This document shows, in pieces, positions 25,093-37,563 of a DNA stretch of 64,000 nt. This stretch comes from Poecilobothrus nobilitatus. Taxonomy: Eukaryota; Arthropoda; Insecta; Diptera; Dolichopodidae. The notes beneath the pieces were generated by a model. The model was not told the origin of the DNA. It ran no database searches and saw only the letters and a list, made by a program, of their open reading frames with translations. The position numbers and the translations under genes are program-made. Position 1 is the stretch's first letter. Each line of letters starts with the position of its first letter. The DNA is taken from NCBI GenBank assembly GCA_947095535.1, contig OX352772.1, positions 50,735,445-50,799,444 of the forward strand, in the 5' to 3' direction.

Positions 25093-28000
25093 TACTGCTT
25101 TGCATAAATGAAGTATTATAAGTAAAAGTATTATAAGTGGAGGCAAAATTTACAACACATAGTAACAGAGAGAGCACAATAAATCTTCATGAAAAGGTCG
25201 CAGTGTTATTTATACCTATTAAATAACAATCTAATCTAACCTAGTCTAGTAGAAACTAAATAATTTTTGTGAATTATTTCTGTACTACTAGACGTCATGT
25301 TCTCTTATGAAATAGCAGCGTATAAAAAAGACTATAGTCACTTAATATTAATATGACTTTGTTTGGAAATATTTCAAACCACCATAATTCATATTATTAC
25401 TTATTTACTTATGAATACATTAAACTTGCATACAGATAACTCACACAGAACAGAATCCGTTAAAGTAAATGTAAAAACTGATGAAAGAAATTTAAACAAT
25501 AAAACCGTTAGCGTTAAGTATGTATTCATAATACATATCTAGACAAACAAATATGTAATTAGGTTCATATATACCTGAGATTTTTGTTATTTCACTTTTA
25601 ACATTTAATATGACTTCCCATTTTTTCTCTATTTAAGACAATTTTCGATAATAACAAAATGATGTTATGATAATGATTGAAGTGGTGATGTTATTTGTTC
25701 TTAATATTGATAAATTAAAGCCACAAACATTTATTTATGTTTAAAAGTATATACCGTAGTAACAAGTACCGTCTGGAACAAAATAAAATTTAAAAGTTGG
25801 AAAGCAAAAACATTCAATAAGCAAAATAATATAATATATTTTCACATGTCTTTTTTATGTTAATAGGATTGCATTTCATTTAAAAAAGATGCAGCACTGA
25901 CTAAAAAAGAGCCAATAACTAAGCCAAGCTGAACATAATAAGACACCAATTTAAAATGTACTGAATAATTATTATAGAATTGAATAATAAAGAATCCTAA
26001 AAATTAGATAATGATTACCATACTCTTTCTTACCGAAATTAACAAATTGTTTAATAATTTTATCAATCAAATAAAACTTGAGCTTTAGAATTTAAAACTC
26101 TAAATTATTTTTTGAATTTAATAAACGTATTTTAATACTTGTCATGTAATCCGTCATAAGTGACAGACAAACAAAAAATAGGTAATATTTATACAATATT
26201 TTTAGAACAGGAATAGCTTTACAATATTTTTAAATAAATTGTTTTTTTCCCTTTTATTAGACTTTTTATTTCGAGTTTAAGGAAAGTTCAATTTGCATTT
26301 TTAGACATAGCTTCTGTTTTAGTCATTAAATAAATTACATGTGCATCATTAAAATGATTGGTTTGTGTCTTTTATTGAATTATTCAAAATAGGTTTATGT
26401 CTCCAATTATAAAAATATCGTTGCATTATAACCTTACACACAGAGCCAACTAATAAAATATTGATTACGAAAATTATTTAATAATATATTATCATTTATT
26501 AAAGTTTCATTCAAAATTAAAAAATTAAATTAAAACAATTACTTAATATTTCGATTTCTAATACATGTATAAAACCGGTGAAGCAAATTATTTACTTAGA
26601 CAGTTACAGGATTGTGTAAAGTTCATATAAAAATAAAAATCTTTTAAGGGTCATACGATAATCGCAAGTTTCTTTTTAATTTTAATAAAACGGGAAAAAC
26701 CTTTACTTTTATAAACAATTATATTCTTTAAGTATTTACTAGAATTAGACCTTAATCCTCTTTAAAAACAAAACTTTACTGAAAAATGTTCAAAGAATTT
26801 CTGACAGATTGCGTGTTTGAAAGTCAAAATCATTTTAAACTATAACTTAAACGTTATCTAATAATATAATAAAAATTTTAAAATGCAACAAGTTGCTATT
26901 CTTTTGCTCTGTACTGTTCAAACGTATACACACTTTCATGTGTGCATTTACAAGAAAAAAAGTTATTATAAAATTTCTTTTTTTTTTTTTTCTTCTTCTT
27001 CATAGCATTCAAAATGATTAAAATAACTGTTTACTGTTTTGTTTATTTAACTTAAATAACCGTAAAAGAATAAATTAAAGAGTATACCATGTATGTATAA
27101 ATACCATATATACATATATATTTTAATATTTGTATATTAATTTAAGTATATCTGTTCTTTTAAATTGTATATATGTATGTATACAGTAAATACAACTGTA
27201 AATTCTCTCTTTAATATTTTTTGTTATCGTTCGTGTTTTTGGCATGTGATAAGAAAAAATAAAATAAAATACAGGTTAAGGATTACAGGTAACTTATATA
27301 AAAGTTTATATACATATATTTACCTATGTACATGACGGTTATGGGTGTTATTTACTTGATGTGAAAAAGAAAGAAAAAAAGAAAAAAAATAAATAAATGT
27401 TAAATTGGATAAAGTTTTTCTTTGAGAATGGAAAAAGTTTCATTTTTTTTATAAACTTTTGATTTTTTTTTTTTTTTTGTATTTATATTTTTTTACTTTA
27501 ACATCAATATGAATAAATACAGTAGTGGACAAAAAAAAAATGTTTATTTTATTAATTATTAATCTTAAACACCATTTGACTTTTAAAAGTATCTATAAGA
27601 ATTTAAATTATAACTTTAACAATATTCGCTTTTTTAGGCTTTGTTCAAATTTTGAATACTAAAAATCAATACTTGTATACCAACATTTTATTGAAATTAA
27701 GGAAAACCTTTGTTGAAAGTGAAAAAAGTTTTGTTTTTTATCAAAAAGTACATATAATCTTCAACAGTTTATCAAAAATTTCTGATGCCAATAAAAGCAA
27801 ATATGAAAACGCGTAAAAAATTTTTAATTTTTCAAATTCAACAACTATATAGAAGAACAGCTAATAAAATTTAAGAAATGGACTTTAAGACAAAACAGAT
27901 CTTCTACAACATAATTTTGCCTAGATTTTATCTTTTACTTAAATGTGTCTTTTTCATCAAATTTACTAAAGCTCATTACTACAGTACGACATTTTATTAA

Positions 28001-29399
28001 ACTGTAAAAATAATTCCAAATTAAACAAAAAAAAAAAATTAAATTAATTTTTCTACAATTTATTTTAAAATTACATAGTAGATTCGGCTATTTTCTATCA
28101 AGATATCGGTAAGTATTTAGAAAAAAGTTAAGCTAAGTTAGAGTATAATTTAACGAGCTGCATTAAAGTAATTATGTAAATTAAACAAATTTAATCCAAC
28201 GAAATATAAAGATGGCAAAATTTTCTTTTGATCTTTTTAATAGCATTCTTAGCTTCTGAAATCAACTTTTTAATTTTACTCCATTTTTCACTCTTGTTGT
28301 AGATGACAATTATTTTTTAAATCGAACAATATTGGGTCGAATACATAAAACAGACTTTGAACTCCTACCTCACTTTTTCAAATAAAAACTACGAGTTCAA
28401 GTGTCCTTTTCATTTAAAATTATAAGATTATGTAAGCGTTTCCAGTATTCTCAAAGTTAACCATTCATCATATTTTTAAAAGAAAATTTCTTTTAACTTA
28501 TACCACCTTGTACATTTTAATTTACAGATGTAAATTAAATTAAATACTTAATTATATATTTTATAAGTGAACATTTTTGACTAATACTGTACATAAGTAC
28601 ATTGTATACGTATATATTTTAAATATCTTAATATCAATAATAATCGTTGGTGATAAAATAGAAGTAATACCATTAAAATAAAGAAAAGAAAAAGAAAATT
28701 AAAAAAAAAAAAACAAAGAGATAAAAAGAGTCTTTAAAACTAATATAATTAAAAATAAAGGGTAAAGTTAAAGTTTTGTCGGCAGTTAATATTGTTTACG
28801 TGTTATATGACATTGATTCTAATAATGATAAGAAAATGACTTGTAGATGAGCTTAATTACAATTTTTTCCAGTTTTTTTTTTCTATATAATTTTTATTAT
28901 TAGTATGTATATTGTATAAAGTATATGTATAAAGTATTACAAGATTATTTTATAAATCATTAAGGCAATGAATCATAAAATTAATTTCTTTGTTCAAAAT
29001 TTTTCGTTATCATTTTTTTTTTTTTCATCTTAGTTCGTTATCTTCAAAAAAGAAAACAGAAATATTTTAAAGTGAATGACTATACCTTTATAAAAATCAT
29101 TAATAGCACCTCTTAAGTTTAAATATATGTATATATGTATAAAACCTTAAAATTTTCCTCACCATTCATTTTAGGCTGTGCGAATCTACGCCCCACGAAT
29201 TATGACCCTAAAACAAAAATGAAAAAGGGCCCTAAAATTTGAGGCTATAATTATATATATATTATATATATATATATATATATATTATTTTGAATGTTGT
29301 CATCAAATCTATTTTTCGGTTCTCATAGGACTTTGATAATCCTATACATTTCAAAGCTATTTACAGTTATTTGAATATCTAACTTCTTTTTTTAAACGC

Positions 29400-29630
29400 T
29401 TCTTTTAACACTTTAACGATACGCTTTTAAAGACCTCCACAGAAGTTTAGTAAAAATTTCAGAATCCTAAATCTATTATTTTTTGAATTACTGTACGGAC
29501 AGATGGATTGGTAAATCGACTGAAAAATCAATCCTGAGCAAGAATATATTATAATTTATAATACTTTTACATATTTATCTCGTAAATTTTATAGTGACAA
29601 AACGTAATAATAAATTTATTATAAAAAAAA
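29400..29630 (+). mobile_element. DINE-1-like fragment
   Basis: Contains TTTTTTGAATTACTGTACGG, an AATCGACTGAAAAATC stretch, CCTGAGCAAGAATATAT and ATTTATCTCGTAAA, in the same order as in the copy ending at 6925. The terminal hairpin is not preserved. It sits directly before the opposite-orientation DINE-1-like copy at 29.7-30.5 kb. Confidence 0.5.
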
Positions 29631-29699
29631 ATTGTGTTAGTACAAGTATAATTACATTTGTATGCTATAAATCTTCACTTTCAGAATAAGGATTGTCGT

Positions 29700-30490
29700 T
29701 TTTAGCACATTTCAAAAAAAAAATTTGAAAAAAGTAGTTAGTTTCACTCTGTCCGTCCGTTCGTCCGTCCGTCTGTTTACAAAACTTCTACACTGTTAAA
29801 GATAGAGAAAAAAAATTTTAACCATGGGTAGTTCTCATAAAAAACTTAGTTTTATGGAACAACTTTTTCATGTAGCCCCATCCATCAGGGAACTACAGTT
29901 CCTCAAACTTTGAAAAACCCCTATTTTTAAACGCGTATATTTCATGTTCCGCTTAACATATTTTGAATATGAAAACGCCATTCGACAGAAATTTTCTTTA
30001 GCTTTATAAATCAATATTAAAATTATATATATTTTTTAAATTTAGTATTTAAATTTACCGTTATGTGAAAACCAAATTTTGCATGATATTTCTTTTTTCA
30101 TAATTCCGGCACGCTTTAAGATAGGAATAGAAAATTTTTTCGTATCGGCCCTTACTTAAGAGCTATTAGGGCTCAAAAATTGAAAATTTGCTATTTTTAG
30201 GCACCTGTAACTTAAGCCCCTGTACAAATACTTCTTCGGCAAGACATAAATATTAAAGCTCCAGTAATATATTTTTACGTGCGTTAACGATTTTTCTGAG
30301 TTATATTGGGTTCCGGACTTACAGCCCCTCAAATTTCCATAAATGTCCTATTTTCACGATTTTTCTGTTCACATGAAATTTTCAAATTTTTGTGCAAGTC
30401 ACAATTCTAAACAGTTTGTATTGCCTTTTAGAAATGTGCGCTTTTAAAAACTGTTGGTTTACATGCTACCTTGTTTAAATTTCATTTCAT
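29700..30490 (-). mobile_element. DINE-1-like element, group B copy 1
   Basis: Begins at a CTGTCCGTCCGTTCGTCCG stretch (about 29750) and continues with AACCATGGGTAG, GTAGCCCCATCCATCAGGGA, ATATGAAAACGCCATTCGAC, ACCGTTATGTGAAAACC, TAAGAGCTATTAGGGCTC and a right part with AGTCACAATTCTAAACAGTT. The same blocks recur in order at 33.4, 38.2 and 54.4 kb and inverted at 48.5 kb. No ORF of significance. Strand follows the convention that + has the TATACCC hairpin at the high-coordinate end. Confidence 0.65.
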
Positions 30491-30950
30491 TCATATAACA
30501 TTTTTCAAAATTTAAGAAAAATAAAAACATAAAATTTAATTTTTTTATTTATTTTGTATCAATCTCATATTAATCAATATAAATTTATGGAATCTTTGCT
30601 TTTAGATGTGGCGGATCAGTTACTAGTACTAATTTTATCAACAAACACATTTTTATTTGAATATAACCTGAACGCGGTTTAAATCCAAGATCATTCCACT
30701 TTAAGATCGGCAACTTAAGTATAGCGCTATTAGCAAAATAAGAATAAATTTTAATAATAAATTAAAAATAAAAATTTTATATAATATTATGTTCCAATTT
30801 ACAAAATTTAATAAATTTCCTACAGAATTTTCGTAAATTTAACATTTAAATATAGAACATTCCTATCAGCTGAGCTTGTCTAGCACTAATTTAAAATATT
30901 TTACTTTATTATTTATATAATTTATGATGTGGTTGTCCTTGGCGCTACCA

Positions 30951-31808
30951 AATAAGTTCGAAAGAAATAAGTTCGATAAGAAAAAAATTAAATAATTTTG
31001 ATAAAATTTAATTTTTAATTTATCGGCCTTATTACGTAACGAAATAAGTTCGAAAGATTAAAAATCAAATATGGAAATGAAATAAGTTCGAATTTTTAAA
31101 GTGAAATGTGAATGTAACAAAAATAATTAAGAGAAATTCGAAAAACAAAACCGAAAAAGAAAGAGAATTTGGATTTAAAATTAGAGATTCAATAATATAT
31201 TTAGCTGAGAGGCCTCCGTGGCCTAGTGGGTAAGAGCGTATAACATACGCTGTAAACACCGAGGGAGTGTGGCTTCGAGTCTCTCACACACCATAAGAGT
31301 AATTCTTCCTTACGACATGTACAGCCTGAAAAGAAAAGGCTGCGTAATTTCCTTGTTACATTTATATGGCAGGCAAATGCACTAAAAAAAAAAAATATTC
31401 AGCTGGGCTTTCGAAGCGGCAGCCTTTAATGTTTTTATTGCCTTCTTATTGAATTGTGTATGTAACAAAAATAATTAAGAGGTATTTTAGAGTTGGTTAC
31501 AAAATCAAGGTTATTTGGTTTTTGCCATAATATGCATATACTTGTATATATGCATATTCCAGATTCTAAACTGGGGGAAATTTTATAGTTGGATTTGGAA
31601 TTTACGGATTTCAGGCTTTTGAATTTTAATTTATGTTTAATTTATTTTATTTCTGAATTTCAGTTTTTGAATTTTATCATCAGCCCTTAATTTTAACATT
31701 TGAAATCAGTTTTATATTTCACTTTATTTCTGTTTTAATTTTGTCGAATTTATTTCATAGTGGAATAAGTTCGAAAAAATTAAAAATTAAAAAAGAAATA
31801 AGTTCGAA
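30951..31808. repeat. Recurrent AATAAGTTCGAA motif
   Basis: AATAAGTTCG(A/T) occurs six times, at about 30951, 30966, 31043, 31081, 31764 and 31797, with irregular spacing and the surrounding phrase GAAATAAGTTCGAAA. This is probably a decayed satellite-like or tandem repeat that a SINE (31208-31394) has split. Confidence 0.6.
31208..31394 (+). mobile_element. SINE1, copy b (with TSD)
   Basis: Head GAGGCCTCCGTGGCCTAGTG, box-A-like TGGCCTAGTGGGTAAGAGCG and a mutated box B, GGCTTCGAGTC, then the family body (CCTTACGACATGTACAGCC, CATTTATATGGCAG) and an A-run. ATATTTAGCTG (31197-31207) and ATATTCAGCTG (31395-31405) are an 11-bp target-site duplication with one mismatch. Confidence 0.88.
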
Positions 31809-32569
31809 AATTGGATTTAATTTAATTTGAATTTATATTTTGTTGAATTTATTTCATAATGAAGTTAAAATTCATTGTTGTTAGAGTTTAAAATGTAAAC
31901 AGAAAATAATTAACATATAATTTAATAGTGATTTTTAAAATTTTCTCTTTGAAATAGTTAATCTATAATATTTAAATATTTTTGAACAGATTCATTTGTA
32001 TAACAATTTATTATAAAATAATACAATATTCATCTCATGTCAAGGTAAAAAATTAATCTTTTTTAAACTAATTAATAAGTATACCTCCTTATTTAGTCAT
32101 AACCTAAAAAAAAAAAAAACTTTAAATAAATCTCTGATTTTTTTAACCCGAAATACAATTTCTTCAACAATATCATAAATAATTCCTTTCTCTTAGATAA
32201 ATTTTATTTATTTTAATATTAATGTCACGTCATTTTTGTTAAATCTAAAATACATTTTATTTTTCTTTTGTTTTTTGTGTTATGCTGCAATAAAAACAAA
32301 GAAAATCTAATTATTTATTCTAATAATGTGTTATACAACAATTATAATATTCATTTTTAAATTTCTACATTTTATACTGAAATTAAATTTTTGTCTTTAT
32401 ACATATTCATTTCAAAATTAACTTGTTATAACAAATGTTAAATGTTTAAATGTTTTGATACTTAAATTGAAAATACCTACCTATGTATATATTGGGATTA
32501 TTTAAAATTTTTAAGATAGCAAAAAATGTCTTTCATTTACAATGTTTTTTTTCTTTACTCCTCTTTGCA

Positions 32570-33125
32570 ACATAGAGTTGCCACTTGTCACCTGCATCTC
32601 ATGCGATTTCGTGCTGACATTTTGATGTTATACCAAGATATGTTATATTTAGCAAATTCTTGGTGGATTGTTCTGCGCCACCTTCTTGTATATTGTTAGG
32701 GCAGCTGTACCTTCTTGTTCCTTAAGGACTCTAAGGCCGTTCGCGCTATGCTTGTATTTGGTTTTCTAAGTGAACGACCTATCCATTTCCATTCCAGAGT
32801 TCTTCATTCGATATTATACTTGGCCGGAAATTAAAAAATTCAAATTATTCTGAGACAATTATTATTGAAGGCTTGCAGTTTATGTTTTAAACTGATATTT
32901 GTAAGCCATGTTTCTCTTCTATATTATGTCAGAACATATTTTGAACAAATATTCATGGTTCAAATATTCTTAGTTTTGTTTCTCTGGGTATCTGGGAATT
33001 TTTCCATCAAGGATGCCAGCAGACCACCGATTATTATGCTACCTTTGATTTCTTCAATCTATATCTTTTTGGACGCCTACACTGGTGGTTATTATAATAC
33101 TGCCCAGCAGATTATATAGATTATA
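32570..33125 (-). pseudogene. LINE reverse transcriptase C-terminal tail, degenerate
   Basis: Translated on the minus strand in shifting frames, this gives, in order: LLGSIIITTSVGVQKDID (the YLGSii..DGG..DI segment), YGSETWLTNISLKHKLQAF with NNNCLRII, ISNEELW, KWIGRSLRKPNTSIARTALE, and RRWRRTIHQEFAKYNISWYN. This series is the characteristic end of many animal non-LTR retrotransposon polymerases (the LYGCETW ... CLRkIlgI ... lRWfGHvlRm ... RTWRRTvekE block). Several frameshifts and stops show it is dead. The 84-aa plus-strand ORF at 32865-33119 is its antisense shadow. It lies antisense to the receptor gene. Confidence 0.8.
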
Positions 33126-33589
33126 TAGCTGATGCTGCTCAGAAAATCGATCTATTCTGCTTTTAATTTGAAGAATAAGGAGTTGGTTTGATTTGATTAA
33201 TTTGTTGTGGGGATGGTGGTGGTGGGGTTATAATTAATTTGATTTGATTTAAAAAAATATGTCAGAAAAGTACATCAAAACTGTGTAAATAAAAATTCAT
33301 ATTTATAACACTAAATCAATTAATCAAACCCATCTTATATTTTGTATTATTTTAAAAAGATTATTACTTATTATTATAAAGATGAGTTTGTAAAGGATTT
33401 TTGATAAACTATATTATAGTTGTTCGGAATAACATTTTTATCTAGCTTTATCCATTACAAAACCCCAACCCCTCAAAAATTTAGTATAATTAATTTTACT
33501 GTTATGTAAATATTCTCTATTTCTATTTTACTAATCTCCAAACCAGCATTATATTGTACTATCGGTTCTAATCTAACATTGATTTTAAT

Positions 33590-33685
33590 AGGTGGTGTTT
33601 TGTTGGTTAAATTCCAACACTTCCAAGGAGAATTCACGTAATCTCATTGGTGTCTATCGAGATTTTCACCTACCCTCACACCAAA
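33590..33685 (+). mobile_element. SINE2-like, diverged copy
   Basis: GGTGGTGTTTTGTTGGTTAA, TTCCAACACTTCC, TGGTGTCTATCGAGATTTTC and CACCTACCCTCACACC follow the order of the 49.7 kb SINE2 (GGTGGTGTTTAGTGGGTTAA, TCCCTAACACTC, AGTGTCTTTCGATGATTCCC, ACCAACCCTCGC). A short A-run follows. Ends uncertain. Confidence 0.5.
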
Positions 33686-33867
33686 AAAATGTGTGAAAAC
33701 AAAATTTTCGTTCTTGATACCTTCAGCACGCTTTTAGTTAGTGTGTCATGTAATTTTTTAGTACCTTCCCTTGTTCTATTAAAGTCAGAGAGCTATTATT
33801 ATAACTAGCCTTATCTAAATTATATAGGGTTTTCTTAAAATTGAAGAAAGTATTACTTTTTTTTAAC

Positions 33868-34056
33868 GAGGCCTCGGTGGGCTAGAGGGTAAGAGCATAT
33901 AAAATAAACTATAAACACCGAGGGAATGTGGGTTCGAATCCCACACACGTCGTAAGACTTATTTGCCTTTACGACATGTACAGCCACGCCTGAACAGGAA
34001 AAGATGTTTAATTTCTGCTCCACATTTATGTGGCAGAGAAATGCATTAAAAAAAAA
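33868..34056 (+). mobile_element. SINE1, copy c
   Basis: Head GAGGCCTCGGTGGGCTAGAG, perfect box B GGTTCGAATCC, body TTTACGACATGTACAGCC and TTTATGTGGCAGAG, ending in an A-run. Flanks ACTTTTTTTTAAC (33855-33867) and ACTTTTCTTTTAC (34056-34068) look like a target-site duplication with two mismatches. The 72-aa minus ORF here (CGIRTHIPSV) is the element's antisense translation. It is inserted in an older DINE-1-like element. Confidence 0.88.
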
Positions 34057-34214
34057 CTTTTCTTTTACCATAAAATTCTAAGAAAAATTATAAACTTTTG
34101 TGCAAGTCACAATATTCTATGCTGCTTCTATTGCTTTTTGAAAAAAGTGCGCCTTTAATAATCTTGATTTTACATTTTGACTTATTTAATTGCAAATTGT
34201 ATTTACCATTAAAA

Positions 34215-34363
34215 TTTAGAGGCGAAACGAACATCTAAACCCATCGTTTGGTAGCAAGGCGGATTTGTTTTGAATTAATAAAACTTGCTACCTATATAGG
34301 ATTTGAACGTACACTCCCTCGGTTAATAATCCACCTGTTTGACCACTAGGCCACCGAGGCCTA
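34215..34363 (-). mobile_element. SINE1-related, minus orientation, different body
   Basis: On the minus strand it starts AGGCCTCGGTGGCCTAGTGG and reaches a box-B-like CGTTCAAATCC, with GAGGGAGTGT between, so the tRNA-like head is shared with SINE1. The body is not the SINE1 body; instead it holds GGTAGCAAG and CTTGCTACC as an inverted repeat and a CCCATCGTTTGGTAGC stretch. This may be a second subfamily with the same promoter head. Confidence 0.65.
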
Positions 34364-36246
34364 GTTTATTTATATTTATATTTTAATACGGGGCCTTTAT
34401 TTATTACTATTTGTTATTCTTTTTTACAGAATCTAGAAAAAAAGTTTACAAAACTAGGTTACACTTATAATATTAAATTTCAACATGTAAAAAACGGAAT
34501 TTTTTTGTTTTGTTAAATACGAAATCATTTTTTAAATTATATATATTTCTAATTAGAGCGTAGCCATTAAGAGCTGATATTAATTCTATTTTTATTTAAT
34601 TGTAAAAAATTAGTTAAAAAGCAATTCATTTTCTTTTACTATGTAAGATAAATACTTAGAAACTAGCTTAAACCTACTTACCTAACCTACGATCTACCCT
34701 ACCTTACGCTAAATAAATATACTGTAATATACAATATATTTTGTTAAAATTAGTTTTGTAACCACCAACAATTTCTGTTGTCAATCAAATCTCTGGTAGG
34801 CATATGAGTATGAAATTTTAATATTTTTTAGATATAAATCAAAAATTTAAATGAAAAATTGCATACTTTTAGGGGGACAAAAGATTTTCCTACTAAATAA
34901 ATAGGTTCAACAATTTTCATTAGTACAAAAAAATTAGTACATGTCTATATTAATTTTTTTTTTTAAATAAATTATTTACATTTTTGTGAAAATTATTTTT
35001 TTTTGTTATTCATTTATTCTTCATTTAGAAAACAAAAATGATTAATATGAATAAATTATTATAGGACTAAGTCGTTTCCTTATTATACATTTCTTAATTA
35101 CAAAATTGATGATATAGATATAGAATAGAACCAAAAGATAACATCAACATTTTAACAATAGAAAATAACTTACTAGTAGTAAAACAAAACTAAACTAAGA
35201 TACTCATTCAACCCAGAAAACTTTTATTCCTCCGTAGTTGAAATTTAATAATATTTTTCCGATACAAGTTAATAATATTATATTATCCTATTTTAGAAAA
35301 TCTTCATGTTACATCCAAACTTTATCTAAATCGCTTAAATTATATTGTATCGAATTATTTTAATGTTTTCCTTTCTTTGCAATATCATCTTAGAAATCAT
35401 CAAAATACGTATTTTATAAATGTTATCTTCTAACAAATAAATTTTTTTTCTTTTTTTTTTGTTTAAATTAAACGCTTTTAACAAAATCTTTTTTTATCCC
35501 TATACCTGTCCTGTTTTTTTGTTTTTTATTATTTTTAATTTTTTTTTATTTTCTAGACATAAAGTAGATTAAAGGCTATTAAATTGGAATCGTTTTTTTT
35601 TTTTCATTCCGGATTAAATCCGTTTAGGAAAACAAGAAATTCATTTATACATATATAAATATATGTACATATATACAGGATGTTCTTAAATAGATAGAAG
35701 CTATTGCAGAAGGTGATAGAAAAAATGAACAATTGTTTGAAAGCAAGATAAAGTCAGTAGTCTACAATTGTTCTTCAATGGTTAAAACTATTACATCTAA
35801 AGATAGTATGCAAGTTACCGGAGAAGATGAAATTTTTTTGAATTTCTTAAGATTATCTTTTAACTAATAAAAGGTATAAAAAATCTGAAAAAAGATTATC
35901 CTTATTATAAACCAAGTTAGCTGAATTTAATTCTTATTATTAACAGAATTTCTTATGTTATATACATTAGTCATATAAATTTAAAGTCGAATATCCTCAG
36001 GAATCGATACTCCTCTAAAGCTATTTTGTTTTTCGTTTATAATTTTCCCATCATTTGCTTTCTTTGTAATCTCCCACAACCAAACACTCTGTATATGTTT
36101 ATGTTTTGTTCTATGTAAGGATTTTTATTTTTGTCCTTGTATATTCTTGAATTATTTTTTTTTTTTATATTTTTTCCATTTTTTTTTATTTTTCTTTTGG
36201 TTTTCTAAATCTTCTCAAAATGTACATAATTTTTCTTATTTTGCAG

Positions 36247-36362
36247 GTGGATTTAAGGCATATCGATGAACGAAATGGTACAAATATAGTTGATATTGGT
36301 GTTGATCTCTCAGAATTTTACAAGTCAGTTGAATGGGATGTATTAGAAGTTCCTGCTGTACG
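36247..36362 (+). CDS. nAChRalpha3: nAChR alpha subunit exon: loop F region
   Basis: Internal exon of 116 nt between ttttgcag and GTAAGA. It encodes 38 codons, VDLRHIDERN to DVLEVPAV, plus the first two bases of an Arg codon (CG|T) completed by the next exon. VDLRHID continues beta-strand 8 after loop B, VDIGVDLSEFYKSVEW is the loop F/beta 8-9 region on the complementary face, and EWDVLEVPAVRNEKFY leads into loop C. N10-G-T12 is a possible glycosylation sequon. The frame is too short to stand out as an ORF; identification rests on the protein match, the phase-compatible splice sites and continuity with both neighbours. It lies isolated between introns of 19.6 and 27.4 kb. Confidence 0.95.
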
Positions 36363-37520
36363 GTAAGATAAAAAATACAATACATATTTTCTATAAATAA
36401 ATACTTTACCATATGTAGGTATATAAAGAATTATAAGAAAAAAAAATCTATGTTATGATAGCTACATTATTTCGAATTATGAAGATTTTTTATTGCAAAA
36501 ATTATGTTATTAACAAATTGGTAAATGTTCGCTTTTATGGTGGAATTTTTTCATATGAAATAAAATCTGTTAGTCCTAAATATCATGAAACATATTATTT
36601 TTTTTCCATTCTTCTACTTTATACGTCAACTAGTGAAAAGGTCCATCACATGATGGGTGCACAACGAAAAAAAAATGTTTTTTTAAATACTGTATGGTAG
36701 TGTTAATCCGAACACCATAATTTTCAAATAATAAAATTTGAATTTTGTTTCTTCTTTTTTCGAATAGCAAAAACTCGATCACATGCTGGGAGTGGCCCAT
36801 CTTCTTACTTAATCTTTGATTGAAATACATATTAAAATATGTGTATAGCGGCGTTTAAATTTCCTGTTTTTCTCTTGAACATACATATGTACAATATGAA
36901 TTTCTCATTTCATTATTAAACAATTCATTTTACACAAAAGTGTCAACTGTCAAACTTCCATCTTTTTGTTAATTCTATAATATATATGTATATTAACATG
37001 CAGCTAAATTATAGTTAATAATTACCAAAGTATATCTATTGGTAATAAATAAGTATAAGTAATTAAACTTTTCGTTTACGTAAACCTAATGGAATTTTTT
37101 ACGCATAATAAACCAAAAAAACAACCATTAGTTAAAAGAGCTAAAATTTTGTAGTCACGTGGTTATTTCAACTACTTATTGTAAATTCTAATAGATATAC
37201 TTTAATTTTAACATTTAACATAACATAACATTTATTTAAGAGATTGCATTTAACAAATAAATATATTTAAATATAATTAGAATGTAAAGAGTATGGTTAA
37301 TTTTTATATTACGATAGCTTTTACTTTTTTTTTAAACAAAACAAAATAACGATTTGTATTTATTATATTTAGACATGTAGTAGTAAGTAACAGTATATTA
37401 ATATATATGCGATGCTTTTTTCATTCAAAAAATATTTCTATTAATAAGAATCTTCGAAGAGATTATAATATAATGCATTGTCGCTTTATTGTAGGAATTC
37501 TTTTTACTCATAAAAACAAA

Positions 37521-37563
37521 TGTCAATTGTCAATTGTCATTTGTCAATGTCAAGTTGTCAACT
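37521..37563. repeat. Heptamer tandem repeat, TGTCAAT type
   Basis: About six imperfect copies of TGTCAAT (TGTCAATTGTCAATTGTCAT followed by TTGTCAATGTCAAGTTGTCA). Short minisatellite; the ORF running through it is spurious. Confidence 0.85.

Larger units (their letters stand above)
33420..34195 (-). mobile_element. DINE-1-like element, group B copy 2, interrupted by two SINEs
   Basis: Blocks shared with the 29.7 and 54.4 kb copies are visible in order: GAATAACATTTTTATCTAGC, CCCCAACCCCTCAAA, ATTGATTTTAATAGG, TGTGAAAACAAAATTTTCG, TCAGCACGCTTTTAG, TGTGCAAGTCACAATATTCT and AAAAGTGCGCC. The order is broken by a SINE2 at about 33590-33685 and a SINE1 at 33868-34056. Older and more diverged than the 54.4 kb copy. 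Confidence 0.55.
16599..36246 (+). other. nAChR intron (19.6 kb)
   Basis: Opens GTAAAATATG and closes TTTTGCAG. Itemised inside it are SINEs, LINE remnants and DINE-1-like fragments. Long intervals (about 16.6-19.1, 19.3-22.8, 23.1-24.9, 25.3-29.2 and 34.4-36.2 kb) show only AT-rich sequence and simple repeats. A translation check around likely exon sizes gave no extra receptor exon. Confidence 0.88.

Noticed and set aside
32865..33119. 84-aa plus-strand ORF, hydrophobic
   Set aside because: Antisense shadow of a degenerate LINE reverse transcriptase tail on the minus strand.
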